Shown: positions 56,758-64,000 of the stretch, piece after piece
How the letters are laid out: each line of letters begins with the position of its first letter
Position numbering within the stretch: the stretch's first letter is position 1
DNA from: DATAJX01 sp964601735
GTDB lineage: Bacteria; Pseudomonadota; Alphaproteobacteria; UBA2136; UBA6156
Assembly: GCA_964601735.1 (NCBI GenBank)
Contig: CAZROO010000006.1
Location: 1 to 64,000 of the forward strand
DNA length: 64,000 nt
Direction: 5' to 3'
The notes under the pieces: generated by a model
Databases searched by the model: none
Told to the model about the DNA's origin: nothing
What the model saw: the letters and a program-made list of their open reading frames with translations, nothing else
Program-made: the position numbers and the translations under genes

Positions 56758-57639
56758 GGCGTTGGCCACCTTCGCCACTTCGGCGGCAAAGTCTTCCTGC
56801 ACTTTTTCCACGCCGTCGCCCAAACCAAAGCGGACGAAGCCGGTGACCTTGGCGCCTGCGGCGGCGTCGCTCACGACCTTACCGACCTTACGGTCCGGGT
56901 CCATCACAAACGGCTGCTCCACCAGGCACACTTCCTCGAGGTACTTGTTGACGCGGCCTTCGACGATCTTTTCCACCACGTTGGCGGGTTTGCCGCTTTC
57001 GGCGGCCTGGGCCACGTAAATCGCGCGTTCGCGTTCCAGCAGGGCCGGGTCGATGCTCGATTTATCCAGCGCCTGCGGGTTGCTGGCGGCCACGTGCATG
57101 CTTACCTGCTTGGCCACGGTGGCGTCGGTGGTACCTTCAATCGCCACCAGCACACCAATCTTCCCGCCCAGGTGAACATAGCTGCCGACGATACCGTTAT
57201 CGACCGTCAGCTTGGCGGCACGGCGGATGGTCATGTTCTCGCCGGTGGTGCTCACCAGTTCGGTCAGCGCATCGCCAACCGTTTTGCCGCTGGCGAGTTT
57301 GAGGCCCTTGATGGTTTCCACATCGCCCGCCTTAGCCGCCATAGCGGCTTCGGCCACCTGCTTCACAAAGCCGGTGAAGTTCTCGTTACGGCCGGTAAAG
57401 TCGGTTTCGCAGTTAATTTCCACCACAACACCAGTGGTGCCGTCGGAGAGCGCCGCCACGGCACCTTCGGCGGTCACACGGCCGCTCTTCTTGGCGGCCT
57501 TGGAAACACCCTTCTGACGCAGCCAGTCGATGGCCTTTTCCATGTCGCCGCCGTTTTCATCCAGCGCCTTTTTGGCATCCATCATGCCCGCGCCGGTGCG
57601 TTCGCGCAGGTCTTTCACCATTTCGGCAGTTACAGCCAT
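56755..57639 (-). CDS. tsf: Elongation factor Ts
   Basis: A 294-residue protein that releases GDP from EF-Tu. The N-terminal UBA-like domain carries KDLRERTGAGMMDAKKAL, and the core has INCETDFTGRNENF (consensus CETDFVARN) and VAIEGTTDATVAKQVSMHVA. The length is near the family norm. It follows rpsB by 28 bp on the same strand, as in nearly all bacteria. Its stop is the first unit of a repeat array. Confidence 0.97.
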   Translation of the reverse strand: MAVTAEMVKDLRERTGAGMMDAKKALDENGGDMEKAIDWLRQKGVSKAAKKSGRVTAEGAVAALSDGTTGVVVEINCETDFTGRNENFTGFVKQVAEAAMAAKAGDVETIKGLKLASGKTVGDALTELVSTTGENMTIRRAAKLTVDNGIVGSYVHLGGKIGVLVAIEGTTDATVAKQVSMHVAASNPQALDKSSIDPALLERERAIYVAQAAESGKPANVVEKIVEGRVNKYLEEVCLVEQPFVMDPDRKVGKVVSDAAAGAKVTGFVRFGLGDGVEKVQEDFAAEVAKVANA

Positions 57640-57667
57640 GCTTTATTCTCCTTATTAAGTTTCAGAT

Positions 57668-58609
57668 TTACTCGGCAGTCGGAGCAGCGGGCGCCGCTTC
57701 GGCAGCGTCAGCGGCCTTATCTTCGGCAACCGAGGTTTCCTTGGCCTTCTTGCTCAAGGTCACGGTCACCGGGCCCTTGCGGCCGCGCGGGGCGGAACCC
57801 TCGCCGGCGCTGGCCTGGCCGTGGCTGCCCATGGTGGCTTGCAGCGCGATACCAGAGAGCACCGCGTCGGCGCACAGCCTGGCGTACAGTTGCAGTGCAC
57901 GCACACTGTCGTCGTTGCCGGGAATCACGTAGTCCACGCCTTCATCGCTGGCGTTGGTGTCAACAATACCCACCACCGGAATGCCCAAGCGGTTGGCTTC
58001 ATCGACGGCAATCTTGTCCTGGTGGACACTCATCACCACCACCACGTCCGGCAAACCGGCCATAGCGCTAATACCGCCCAGCACGCGCTGGAGGTTTTCG
58101 CGTTCGCGTTCCAGCATCAGGCGTTCCTTCTTCACAAAGTGGCCCATCGGGTCCTTGATGCTGTCGCGGTTGAAGGGGTTTTCCGGAGTCGCCGCAGCTT
58201 GCGCTTCGGCAATCTTCTTTTGCGCTTCTTCGCTGTCCTTGAACATCTGGTCGAGGTCACGCAGGCGCTTGATGCTCTTGGAAATGGTCTTCCAGTTGGT
58301 CAGCGTGCCACCCAGCCAACGGTGGTTCACAAAGTACATGCCGCTGCGGTTGGCGGCTTCGGCCACCACACCCTGGGCTTGCTTGCGGGTGCCAACGAAC
58401 AGCACGCGGCCGCCACGCGCCACGGCGGCTTCAATCGCGGCCAGGGCGGTGTAAATGGCGGGCAGGGTTTGCTGCAGGTCGATAATGTGGATGCCGTTGC
58501 GCTCTCCGTAAATGTAGCTCTTCAGCTTGGGGTTCCAGCGGAAGCTGCGGTGACCGAAGTGTACGCCGGCGCCCAGCAGGTCGCTCATGGTAAATTGGGG
58601 TAAAGCCAT
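57668..58609 (-). CDS. rpsB: 30S ribosomal protein S2
   Basis: A 313-residue S2 protein: LLGAGVHFGHRSFRWNPKLKSYIYG, FVGTRKQAQGVVAEAA, YFVNHRWLGGTLTNWKTI and IVDTNASDEGVDYVIPGNDDS are all canonical. The C-terminal extension of about 50 residues (Ala/Glu/Lys-rich) is longer than in E. coli and usual in alphaproteobacteria. S2 joins late in 30S assembly and carries S1. GAAAGG lies before the ATG. A structured leader upstream may mediate feedback control. Confidence 0.97.
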   Translation of the reverse strand: MALPQFTMSDLLGAGVHFGHRSFRWNPKLKSYIYGERNGIHIIDLQQTLPAIYTALAAIEAAVARGGRVLFVGTRKQAQGVVAEAANRSGMYFVNHRWLGGTLTNWKTISKSIKRLRDLDQMFKDSEEAQKKIAEAQAAATPENPFNRDSIKDPMGHFVKKERLMLERERENLQRVLGGISAMAGLPDVVVVMSVHQDKIAVDEANRLGIPVVGIVDTNASDEGVDYVIPGNDDSVRALQLYARLCADAVLSGIALQATMGSHGQASAGEGSAPRGRKGPVTVTLSKKAKETSVAEDKAADAAEAAPAAPTAE

Positions 58610-58617
58610 AGTTGGCC

Positions 58618-58700
58618 CTTTCTCGTTTGGTTTGTTCGTGGCTCAGGCCGGAATAGGATTTCTCCCAACCAAAGCGGCCTGGCTGTTTATTTCCGTAGAT
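58618..58700 (-). promoter_or_regulatory. Possible structured rpsB leader
   Basis: On the minus strand CAGGCCG and CGGCCTG (58675-58681 and 58644-58650) form a 7-bp stem; TTTGGTT within its loop can pair with AACCAAA further downstream, giving a second, interlocking stem. S2 is known to repress its own leader in other bacteria; a match to a known class was not made. Confidence 0.3.
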
Positions 58701-58720
58701 TTCCTACAGATGGGCGGCTT

Positions 58721-59923
58721 TTAAGCCATTACCACAGGCGCGTCAATCACTACTTTACGGATATTCAAGGGCTTTTCAGCCGTCCGGCTGCCTTCAATCC
58801 ACCCGCCGCCCAGCATCACGCCAGCATCGGTATAAAATACCGCCGCCTGCCCCGGGCTGATATGGTCGGCCTCGGCCAGCACCACTTCGGCCCGCCCCTC
58901 GTCCAAATCATGAATCACCGCCGCTGCACCGTTATGCTGGGCACGCACTTTCACCACGCCAGCACCAAACTGCGGAGCACCCAGCCAGTTGAGTTCGCGC
59001 ACGATGAACACCTTGCGGCCCAGCGCCTCGCGCGGCCCAACGACAACCTCGCGGCTGTCAGGGCGGATTTCCACCACGTACAACGCCTCGGCACTGCCGC
59101 CGGGCAACCCTTTACGCTGGCCCACGGTAAAGCCGACAATCCCATCGTGGGAGCCCAGCACTTTCCCCTCAAGGTCAACGATATTCCCCGGTGCATCGGC
59201 GGCAGGGTCAAATTTCTTCACCACCTTGCGATAATCACCGCCGGGCACAAAGCAAATGTCGTAACTGTCCTTCTTCACGTGCACATGCAGGCCCAACTCC
59301 TTGGCCCACTCACGCACCTGCGGCTTGGCATATTTGCCCAGCGGAAAATGCAAATAATCCAGCTGTTCCGGCGTGGTGGTAAAGAGATAATAGCTCTGGT
59401 CTTTTTCCGAAAACGCACCCCGTTTGAGAACGGGTTTACCGCCTTCAAAATCCTTGATGACATAATGCCCGGTCGCCATTGCATCGGCACCCAGCGCCTT
59501 AGCCTTGTCCAGCAGCGCCACAAACTTGATGCGCTGGTTGCAACGCACGCACGGGATCGGCGTCTCGCCTGCCGCATACGTCTCCACAAAGTCGTCAATC
59601 ACGGCTTCCTTGAACGCCTTTTCCATATTGAGCACGTAGTGCGGAATCCCCAGCTTCTGGCACACGCGGCGTGCGTCATACACGTCGTCCAGCGCGCAGC
59701 AAGTGCCGCCGGATTTAATCGCGCCGCCGTTGCTGGCCGGGGTGTAATCCCACAATTGAAGCGTAATCCCCACCACGTTGTACCCCGCCGCCTGGTACAG
59801 CGCCGCCACGGCGCTGGAATCCACCCCGCCGCTCATCGCCACCACCACGGTGGTCTCATGCGGCGGCTTTCCCGACACAACGACAGGCATTTCAAACCCT
59901 TGGGGCAGCTTATTTAAACTCAT
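58721..59923 (-). CDS. mnmA: tRNA-specific 2-thiouridylase MnmA
   Basis: A 400-residue enzyme that puts sulfur on U34 of tRNA for Lys, Glu and Gln. The ATP PP-loop is VAMSGGVDSSAVAALY (about 28-43); the catalytic Cys is in TPIPCVRCNQ and the second Cys in YDICFVPGGDYR. An N-terminal extension of about 22 residues precedes the PP-loop. The cysteine desulfurase at 61200 could be the sulfur source. The gene precedes rpsB on the same strand but across a 111-bp gap. Confidence 0.96.
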   Translation of the reverse strand: MSLNKLPQGFEMPVVVSGKPPHETTVVVAMSGGVDSSAVAALYQAAGYNVVGITLQLWDYTPASNGGAIKSGGTCCALDDVYDARRVCQKLGIPHYVLNMEKAFKEAVIDDFVETYAAGETPIPCVRCNQRIKFVALLDKAKALGADAMATGHYVIKDFEGGKPVLKRGAFSEKDQSYYLFTTTPEQLDYLHFPLGKYAKPQVREWAKELGLHVHVKKDSYDICFVPGGDYRKVVKKFDPAADAPGNIVDLEGKVLGSHDGIVGFTVGQRKGLPGGSAEALYVVEIRPDSREVVVGPREALGRKVFIVRELNWLGAPQFGAGVVKVRAQHNGAAAVIHDLDEGRAEVVLAEADHISPGQAAVFYTDAGVMLGGGWIEGSRTAEKPLNIRKVVIDAPVVMA

Positions 59924-60061
59924 TCCAGTCGGGTTATAGGCACCCGCAGGCCCCGGCGCAAGGGCTTTTCTAATGACCTGCTTACACCCCCCGGTCCCGC
60001 TCCGTCTGGTTTTTTACAGGGGTGGGCGCATGGTGAAGCGAACGCAGAAAGGAGAACACGC

Positions 60062-60373
60062 ATGCCCAGCCTCAAGCAAAGACTCAGCCGTGCCGCCGAC
60101 CGCGGCCTCGACGATGCCGACGACATGATCGGTCGCGCCCGCGAAGGCAAACGCCGGCTCGAACGCCGCTACGACAACTCCGAACTGGGTGACAGCATCG
60201 AAGATTTCGCCGAAACTACTGGCCGAAACCTGCGCCACGCATATGAGTCCGGTATGGACACGCTCGACGACACTACCGACACCGCGCGCGACATCATCCA
60301 GCGCAACCCACTGCTGGCCCTCGCAGGCGCATTCGTCGGCGGCATGTTCGCCAGCATGCTGCTGCGCAAGTAA
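60062..60373 (+). CDS. YqjD/ElaB-like membrane-anchored protein (DUF883)
   Basis: A 103-residue protein with a charged, helical N-terminal part (AADRGLDDADDMIGRAREGKRRLERRYD) and a C-terminal TM helix ending in a short basic tail (NPLLALAGAFVGGMFASMLLRK). This is the DUF883/YqjD plan; in E. coli such proteins tether ribosomes to the membrane in stationary phase. AAAGGAG lies before the ATG. The next gene starts 11 bp after its stop and matches the YqjE position. Confidence 0.75.
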   Translation: MPSLKQRLSRAADRGLDDADDMIGRAREGKRRLERRYDNSELGDSIEDFAETTGRNLRHAYESGMDTLDDTTDTARDIIQRNPLLALAGAFVGGMFASMLLRK

Positions 60374-60384
60374 GGCCCCCTTCC

Positions 60385-60768
60385 ATGCTGTGGCAATCGC
60401 TGGCGCAAATGGCGCTGGCCATCATGTTCAAGCCGGGGCGCAATATGCCCGGCCTCCTCCACCAACTGGCGGTACGTGCCGCAGGGCTGGTGGCAGCTAT
60501 GGTGCTGGGCACCCTGGCGGTAGTGTGCGCGGCAGCGGGCACGCTTATTTTGTGGGCTCCCCCTCTGGATGCGCCGCACCTGCTGTTTATCCTTTCGGCC
60601 GCGCTGGTGTTCCTGGCGCTGGTCACGTGGCTTGCCGTCGCCAAAGGCCGGGGCCCGCACCAACTGGTCAGCGAAGTGCTGGACGAGCCCGCCTCGCCGC
60701 TGGAAGACATCAACCGCAAGCTCGAGCGTGTCACCCATGCCTTCAGCCGCGGCTGGCACACGCCCTAA
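60385..60768 (+). CDS. YqjE-like two-TM protein
   Basis: A 127-residue protein with two TM helices (about 30-54 and 64-86) and a hydrophilic C-terminal helix (SEVLDEPASPLEDINRKLERV). The YqjD-YqjE gene pair in enterobacteria has the same order and topology. The family function is unknown. A 13-bp perfect-stem terminator follows the stop. Confidence 0.65.
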   Translation: MLWQSLAQMALAIMFKPGRNMPGLLHQLAVRAAGLVAAMVLGTLAVVCAAAGTLILWAPPLDAPHLLFILSAALVFLALVTWLAVAKGRGPHQLVSEVLDEPASPLEDINRKLERVTHAFSRGWHTP

Positions 60769-60773
60769 AAAAT

Positions 60774-60803
60774 GACTTAACCCCCGCGTCCGGGGGTTAA
60801 GTC
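60774..60803. terminator. Strong terminator
   Basis: GACTTAACCCCCG pairs perfectly with CGGGGGTTAAGTC around CGTC. There is no long T-run, but it lies 6 bp past a stop codon. Confidence 0.7.
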
Positions 60804-60851
60804 GCTTAGCGATATTCAGAGAAGAACCGGAGACTAGACGCTAATTCCCTC

Positions 60852-61016
60852 TCATGGCCGTTTGTCCGCCAATGGGGTCTGAAGAGCCAGACGATCATCG
60901 GCGTTCTGGATGGCCTTGCGTTTTTCTTCCGCTGACCAGGGAGAGTTGAGGGCAATGCCTTTAACCAGTTGAGTCACTTGCTCTCGTGACCACTCAGGGT
61001 GCTTTAAGGCGCTCAT
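60852..61016 (-). CDS. Short unknown protein
   Basis: A 54-residue frame starting MSALKHPEWSREQVTQLVKG and ending in TPLADKRP. It has AAGG 6 bp before the ATG, balanced amino-acid composition and a helical, charged pattern (SAEEKRKAIQNADDRLAL). I do not recognise it. It is the only plausible gene in the 430-bp gap between the YqjE-like gene and the cysteine desulfurase; the remaining AT-rich sequence (61017-61199) has a TATAAT box at about 61062 on the plus strand and no ORF. Confidence 0.45.
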   Translation of the reverse strand: MSALKHPEWSREQVTQLVKGIALNSPWSAEEKRKAIQNADDRLALQTPLADKRP

Positions 61017-61199
61017 GTAAAACCTTGTGTTAAAGATGCGTCGGTATCGATACTGCTATAATGCGAAGACAGCCTACCATCACCCCCACGCCACAGTCAT
61101 GTGGCAGATTTATTGTCGCGTTTACGCATCGTTAACGTGACATCTTTAAGTAAAATGCCAATTTATTAGGCACACCCCAGGTTGTGAATACAATATAAA

Positions 61200-62285
61200 T
61201 CAAACCAATTTCGACAGCGCCGCCAGAGCGGCATCAATATCCGCTGCGGTGGTGTTCCAGCCCAGGCTAAGGCGCAGGCCTTGCGAGGCCTCCAACTCAT
61301 TGAAACCCATAGCCAAAAGCACATGACTGGCCTTCACGCGCCCGCTGGAACACGCGCTGCCCTGGCTTACCGCCACGCTGTTCAAATCCATGCCAATCAC
61401 CAGATCTTCGCCACTTTTATCACTGATGCGCAACTGCAGTATATGTGTCACCCGCCTGGCGTTTTGAGCGACAATCTGGACGTTTTTTGTCGCAGAAACG
61501 GCACTGAGAAGTCGCTGCATTGTCGCTGTGGTGTCGATGAGGGGTTCGGCCAGCGCCGCAGCCATCCCGGCAATGCCGATGACGTTCTCGGTGCCGGCCC
61601 GGCGCCCCCGCTCCTGCGCACCGCCCATCAGCATCGGCACAAAATCCAACTCCGATTTAACCACCAAAGCGCCCACGCCCTTGGGGCCGCCAAACTTGTG
61701 GGCACTGAAGCCCAGCAGGTCGGCGCCAAGTTCATCCGGCTTCACATCCAGATGCCCGACGGTCTGCACCGCGTCGCAGTACAGCAGCGCGCCATGCGTG
61801 TGCGCCAGCACCGCGGCCTCGGCCACCGGCTGGATGACCCCAGTCTCATTATTGGCGTGCATCAGGCACACCAATGCCACATCTCCCGTGGCCAGAATCT
61901 TTTCCAGCGCATCCAGCTTCACCACGCCGTCGGCGTCCACCGGCACCTCCACCACCGCGTGCTTCCATGCCGCGCCGATGACGCAATCATGCTCAATCCC
62001 GGCAATCGCGACCTTCTTGGACTTGTTCTTGGCGGCATTCATGATGCCGGAAACCGCCAGGTTCGCCGCCTCGGTGCCGCCGCTGGTGAAGACCACCCGC
62101 TCGGCGCGCACGCCCAGCCGGTCGCCGATGGCGCGACGGCTGTCGTCGAGCAGCGCCCGGGCCTTCTGCCCCTCGCCGTGTACGCTGCTGGGGTTACCGT
62201 AAACCCCCATCGCCGCGGCCATAGCCTCGCGCGCCGCGGGGCGCAGCGGGCTGGTGGCAGCATGGTCGAGGTAGACACGGTTCAT
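61200..62285 (-). CDS. Cysteine desulfurase (NifS/IscS family)
   Basis: A 361-residue PLP enzyme that takes sulfur from cysteine. The PLP lysine is Lys197 in FSAHKFGGPKGVG, and Cys312 in SQGSACSSGRVKAS is the sulfur-carrying residue; HANNETG and YCDAVQT are conserved. The insertion before the Cys loop is that of IscS/NifS (class I). In alphaproteobacteria this gene often lies near isc or suf genes and an alpha/beta hydrolase; only the hydrolase is visible within the window. It may feed MnmA or Fe-S assembly. Confidence 0.93.
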   Translation of the reverse strand: MNRVYLDHAATSPLRPAAREAMAAAMGVYGNPSSVHGEGQKARALLDDSRRAIGDRLGVRAERVVFTSGGTEAANLAVSGIMNAAKNKSKKVAIAGIEHDCVIGAAWKHAVVEVPVDADGVVKLDALEKILATGDVALVCLMHANNETGVIQPVAEAAVLAHTHGALLYCDAVQTVGHLDVKPDELGADLLGFSAHKFGGPKGVGALVVKSELDFVPMLMGGAQERGRRAGTENVIGIAGMAAALAEPLIDTTATMQRLLSAVSATKNVQIVAQNARRVTHILQLRISDKSGEDLVIGMDLNSVAVSQGSACSSGRVKASHVLLAMGFNELEASQGLRLSLGWNTTAADIDAALAALSKLV

Positions 62286-62401
62286 GGGTGGTTAGGTAGG
62301 ACTTTGGGGGTGGAATGTCAAAGGTGGTTCGGGAAATAACGATTGGCTCCAGAGCCATAAAGGTTAAAGATTTTTATAACGACTATGGCTTACCCCGATG
62401 G

Positions 62402-62429
62402 ATCCCCTGCCCCATCAAGGGGGCGGGAT
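62402..62429. repeat. Imperfect GC hairpin in a gene-free gap
   Basis: ATCCCCTGCCCC and GGGGCGGGAT pair imperfectly around ATCAAG, in the divergent gap between the cysteine desulfurase and hydrolase genes (62286-62546). No ORF is seen there. Confidence 0.4.
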
Positions 62430-62546
62430 AACGCCGGTGTTATAGAGGCTCTTTGCTAACTTATGGTGAAGGTTGTCTTTTTTCCTTGAAATTCATGAGC
62501 CGTTTGTGCCATACCCTCGCCCCGTATAAGTAAAGGACGCCCAACC

Positions 62547-63197
62547 ATGCCCGACGTCGTATTCCAAGGCCCGAGCGGCCGCCTGGAAGGCAAATATTTC
62601 CCGCAAAAAGGCGGCGAATGCCCCATCGCGGTGGTGCTGCACCCGCACCCGCTGCACGGCGGCACCATGAACAACAAAACCACCTACCGCATCTTCGAGA
62701 CCTTCGTGCGCCTGGGCTTTGCCACGCTGCGTTTCAACTTCCGCGGGGTCGGCAACTCCGAGGGCCAGTTCGACCACGGCGTGGGCGAACTCTCCGACGC
62801 CGCCGCGGCGCTGGACTGGCTGCACGGCAACCACCCGCACGCGCCGGAAATCTGGCTGGCCGGGTTTTCCTTCGGTGCATGGATCACCATGCAGATGCTG
62901 ATGCGCCGCCCCGACCTCAAGCGCTTCATCGCCGTGGCCCCGCCGGTTGGCCTGTACGATTTCTCGTTCCTCTCGCCCATGCCCACCAGCGGGCTGGTGA
63001 TGTACGGCAGCAACGACGAACTGACCCCGCCATTCGAGACCGAGAACCTGCTCAAGCGCACCGTGCGACAAAAGGGCATCAACCTGTCCGCCGCCCGCAT
63101 CGAAGGCGCCGACCACTTCTTTACCAACCACCAGGACGAACTGGGGGCGACGCTCACCCAGTACATCAAAAGCCAGATGGGGCGGCCCGGACGCTAA
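62547..63197 (+). CDS. Alpha/beta hydrolase
   Basis: A 216-residue single-domain hydrolase. LHPHPLHGGTMNNK is the oxyanion region, RFNFRGVGNSEG the second conserved block, and Ser108 in AGFSFGAW the nucleophile; Asp in SNDELTPP and His in GADHFF complete the triad. The substrate is unknown. This type is common next to a cysteine desulfurase in alphaproteobacteria, with which it is divergent here. AAAGGA lies about 10 bp before ATG 62547. Confidence 0.85.
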   Translation: MPDVVFQGPSGRLEGKYFPQKGGECPIAVVLHPHPLHGGTMNNKTTYRIFETFVRLGFATLRFNFRGVGNSEGQFDHGVGELSDAAAALDWLHGNHPHAPEIWLAGFSFGAWITMQMLMRRPDLKRFIAVAPPVGLYDFSFLSPMPTSGLVMYGSNDELTPPFETENLLKRTVRQKGINLSAARIEGADHFFTNHQDELGATLTQYIKSQMGRPGR

Positions 63198-63241
63198 ATT
63201 AGCTTACCAAAGGGGGTTATGGGGGCAAGCTCCCATAACCC

Positions 63242-63269
63242 CTGGATTCCCGCCTTCGCGAGAATGGGG
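63242..63269. repeat. 6-8-6 palindrome, third copy
   Basis: ATTCCC, eight bases, GAGAAT at 63246-63265, flanked by CTGG and GGGG exactly as in the two copies around the GIY-YIG gene, with a few substitutions. It lies between the convergent hydrolase gene and the gene at the window end. Confidence 0.7.
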
Positions 63270-63276
63270 CCTGCGA

Positions 63277-64000
63277 TTAGTTCCGCACGTTTTCAATCGG
63301 CACCAGCTCATGGTAGCCGGTCTTGAACGGCCAGAGCGTATAGGGGATGAACACCCGCGCGCCGCCGGATGCGCTCGGGCAGATCACATACGTCCCCTTG
63401 TCGGCATCGCGGGCGCCATCCAGCCGGAGATCGCGGAAGCGCAGGCAGCTCGCCGCATTGATGCCCGACAGCGGTGGCGGCACCTCGTCGTCAAACACGG
63501 CATATTTGGCCAGTGCGCCAAACGACCCATTGGCCCAGGCGTACCAGGCCAGCGTAATCCGCCGCTGCTGCGCCGCGGTGGTGTCGGCGCCGCCAAAGCG
63601 CGGATAAATCCGCCACTCGGCCTCGTCGCGCGGCCGGTACAGCGCCTGCACCCGCTCGGCGCGGGAGGCATTGCTCCGCAACGCCATCCGCTGATTCCCC
63701 TTGAGGTTGATGAGCGTGTCGTGCAAGCGACGGCCACCCTTTTGCGGGTCTTCGATCACCACCACCCGCCAGTTGAACGGCGACAGCGGCTGCGGCAGCG
63801 CGTCGGTGTTCACGTCGCCTTGCAGGTTCTGGGCGTCGGCATAATCCTCGCCAAAGCTCCAGGCGATGTAATGCAACCCGCCCAGCGCCAAAAAATAAAC
63901 CGCTAAACAACCCAGCCCGAGCCGGGCAATGTCGCGCTGCCAAAAGCGGAAGGCATAGCCCATGCCCAGCGTCAGCAGGCAGATGCCCAGAATCACCCCG
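63277..64000 (-). CDS. Membrane protein, 5' end outside the window
   Basis: At least 239 residues at the edge of the window; the frame is open to base 64000, so the N-terminus is missing. Two TM segments are visible (MILGICLLTLGMGYAF and LGCLAVYFLALGGLHYIAW). The rest is soluble and contains LPQPLSPFNWRVVVIEDPQ, a pattern I associate with the C-terminal part of membrane metal-dependent hydrolases of the YdjM/DUF457 type; that assignment is tentative. It is convergent with the hydrolase gene. Confidence 0.5.
   Translation of the reverse strand, partial: GVILGICLLTLGMGYAFRFWQRDIARLGLGCLAVYFLALGGLHYIAWSFGEDYADAQNLQGDVNTDALPQPLSPFNWRVVVIEDPQKGGRRLHDTLINLKGNQRMALRSNASRAERVQALYRPRDEAEWRIYPRFGGADTTAAQQRRITLAWYAWANGSFGALAKYAVFDDEVPPPLSGINAASCLRFRDLRLDGARDADKGTYVICPSASGGARVFIPYTLWPFKTGYHELVPIENVRN

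Overview
The window is a GC-rich chromosomal segment of an alphaproteobacterium. Several blocks are arranged as is familiar in that class: merR-ihfA-fabH near rpmF and bamE, rne next to an AMIN amidase, mrcA and prfB, glyA-nrdR-nusB, ntrY-ntrX-hfq-hflX, a DUF2155 protein close to accB-accC, and a cysteine desulfurase beside an alpha/beta hydrolase. The exact lineage cannot be fixed from the sequence. No tRNA, rRNA, CRISPR array, prophage or complete insertion sequence was seen.

Layout. 1-2 kb: four-gene heavy-metal cassette (two unknown exported proteins, an HMA-domain protein, a MerT-like membrane protein). 2-10 kb: der, a two-TM unknown, bamB, a diguanylate cyclase, a DsbD/ScsB-type reductase. 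10-21.5 kb, mostly minus strand: DUF192, AsmA-like giant, prfB with its programmed frameshift, an EF-hand protein, mrcA, an N-acetylmuramoyl-alanine amidase, two orphan peptide-type ABC permeases. 21.9-30 kb, plus strand: rne, a phasin-like protein, a candidate structured RNA, an M48/TPR protease, accB-accC, a phosphoribosyltransferase. 30-41 kb: Nudix, DUF2155, merR, ihfA, fabH, rpmF, bamE, two paralogous pilin-like proteins, nusB, nrdR, glyA, an RpiB-like protein, a MurA-like enzyme. 41-52 kb: GH3-like protein, HIG1-like protein, GGDEF-EAL protein, hflX, hfq, a GIY-YIG gene in perfect inverted repeats, ntrX, ntrY. 52-64 kb: topA, small unknowns, pyrH, tsf, rpsB, mnmA, YqjD/YqjE-like membrane proteins, cysteine desulfurase, hydrolase, and a 5'-truncated membrane protein.

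The genes are mostly housekeeping: translation (prfB, rpsB, tsf, rpmF, mnmA), RNA turnover (rne, hfq, hflX), envelope assembly (bamB, bamE, mrcA, amidase, murA, M48 protease), fatty-acid synthesis (accBC, fabH), one-carbon metabolism (glyA) and c-di-GMP or nitrogen-type signalling (two GGDEF proteins, NtrYX).

The most unusual signal lies between the genes. At least ten loci carry arrays with a 7-bp (sometimes 8-bp) period whose sequence differs from locus to locus. The arrays start at or next to the stop codon of the preceding gene, and many are followed by a reverse-complementary arm, so that the pair can fold into a long hairpin. At two pilin-like genes the first arm supplies the probable ribosome binding site, the loop holds the start codon and the second arm encodes the leader peptide. 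Other arrays encode part of the BamB signal peptide and the tail of the GGDEF-EAL protein. Three further palindromic repeat families are dispersed in the same gaps, one of them flanking the GIY-YIG gene. Other points of interest are a MurA with Asp in place of the fosfomycin-target Cys, an RpiB lacking its usual catalytic histidines, absence of plsX beside fabH, and a Z-DNA-prone tract upstream of topA.
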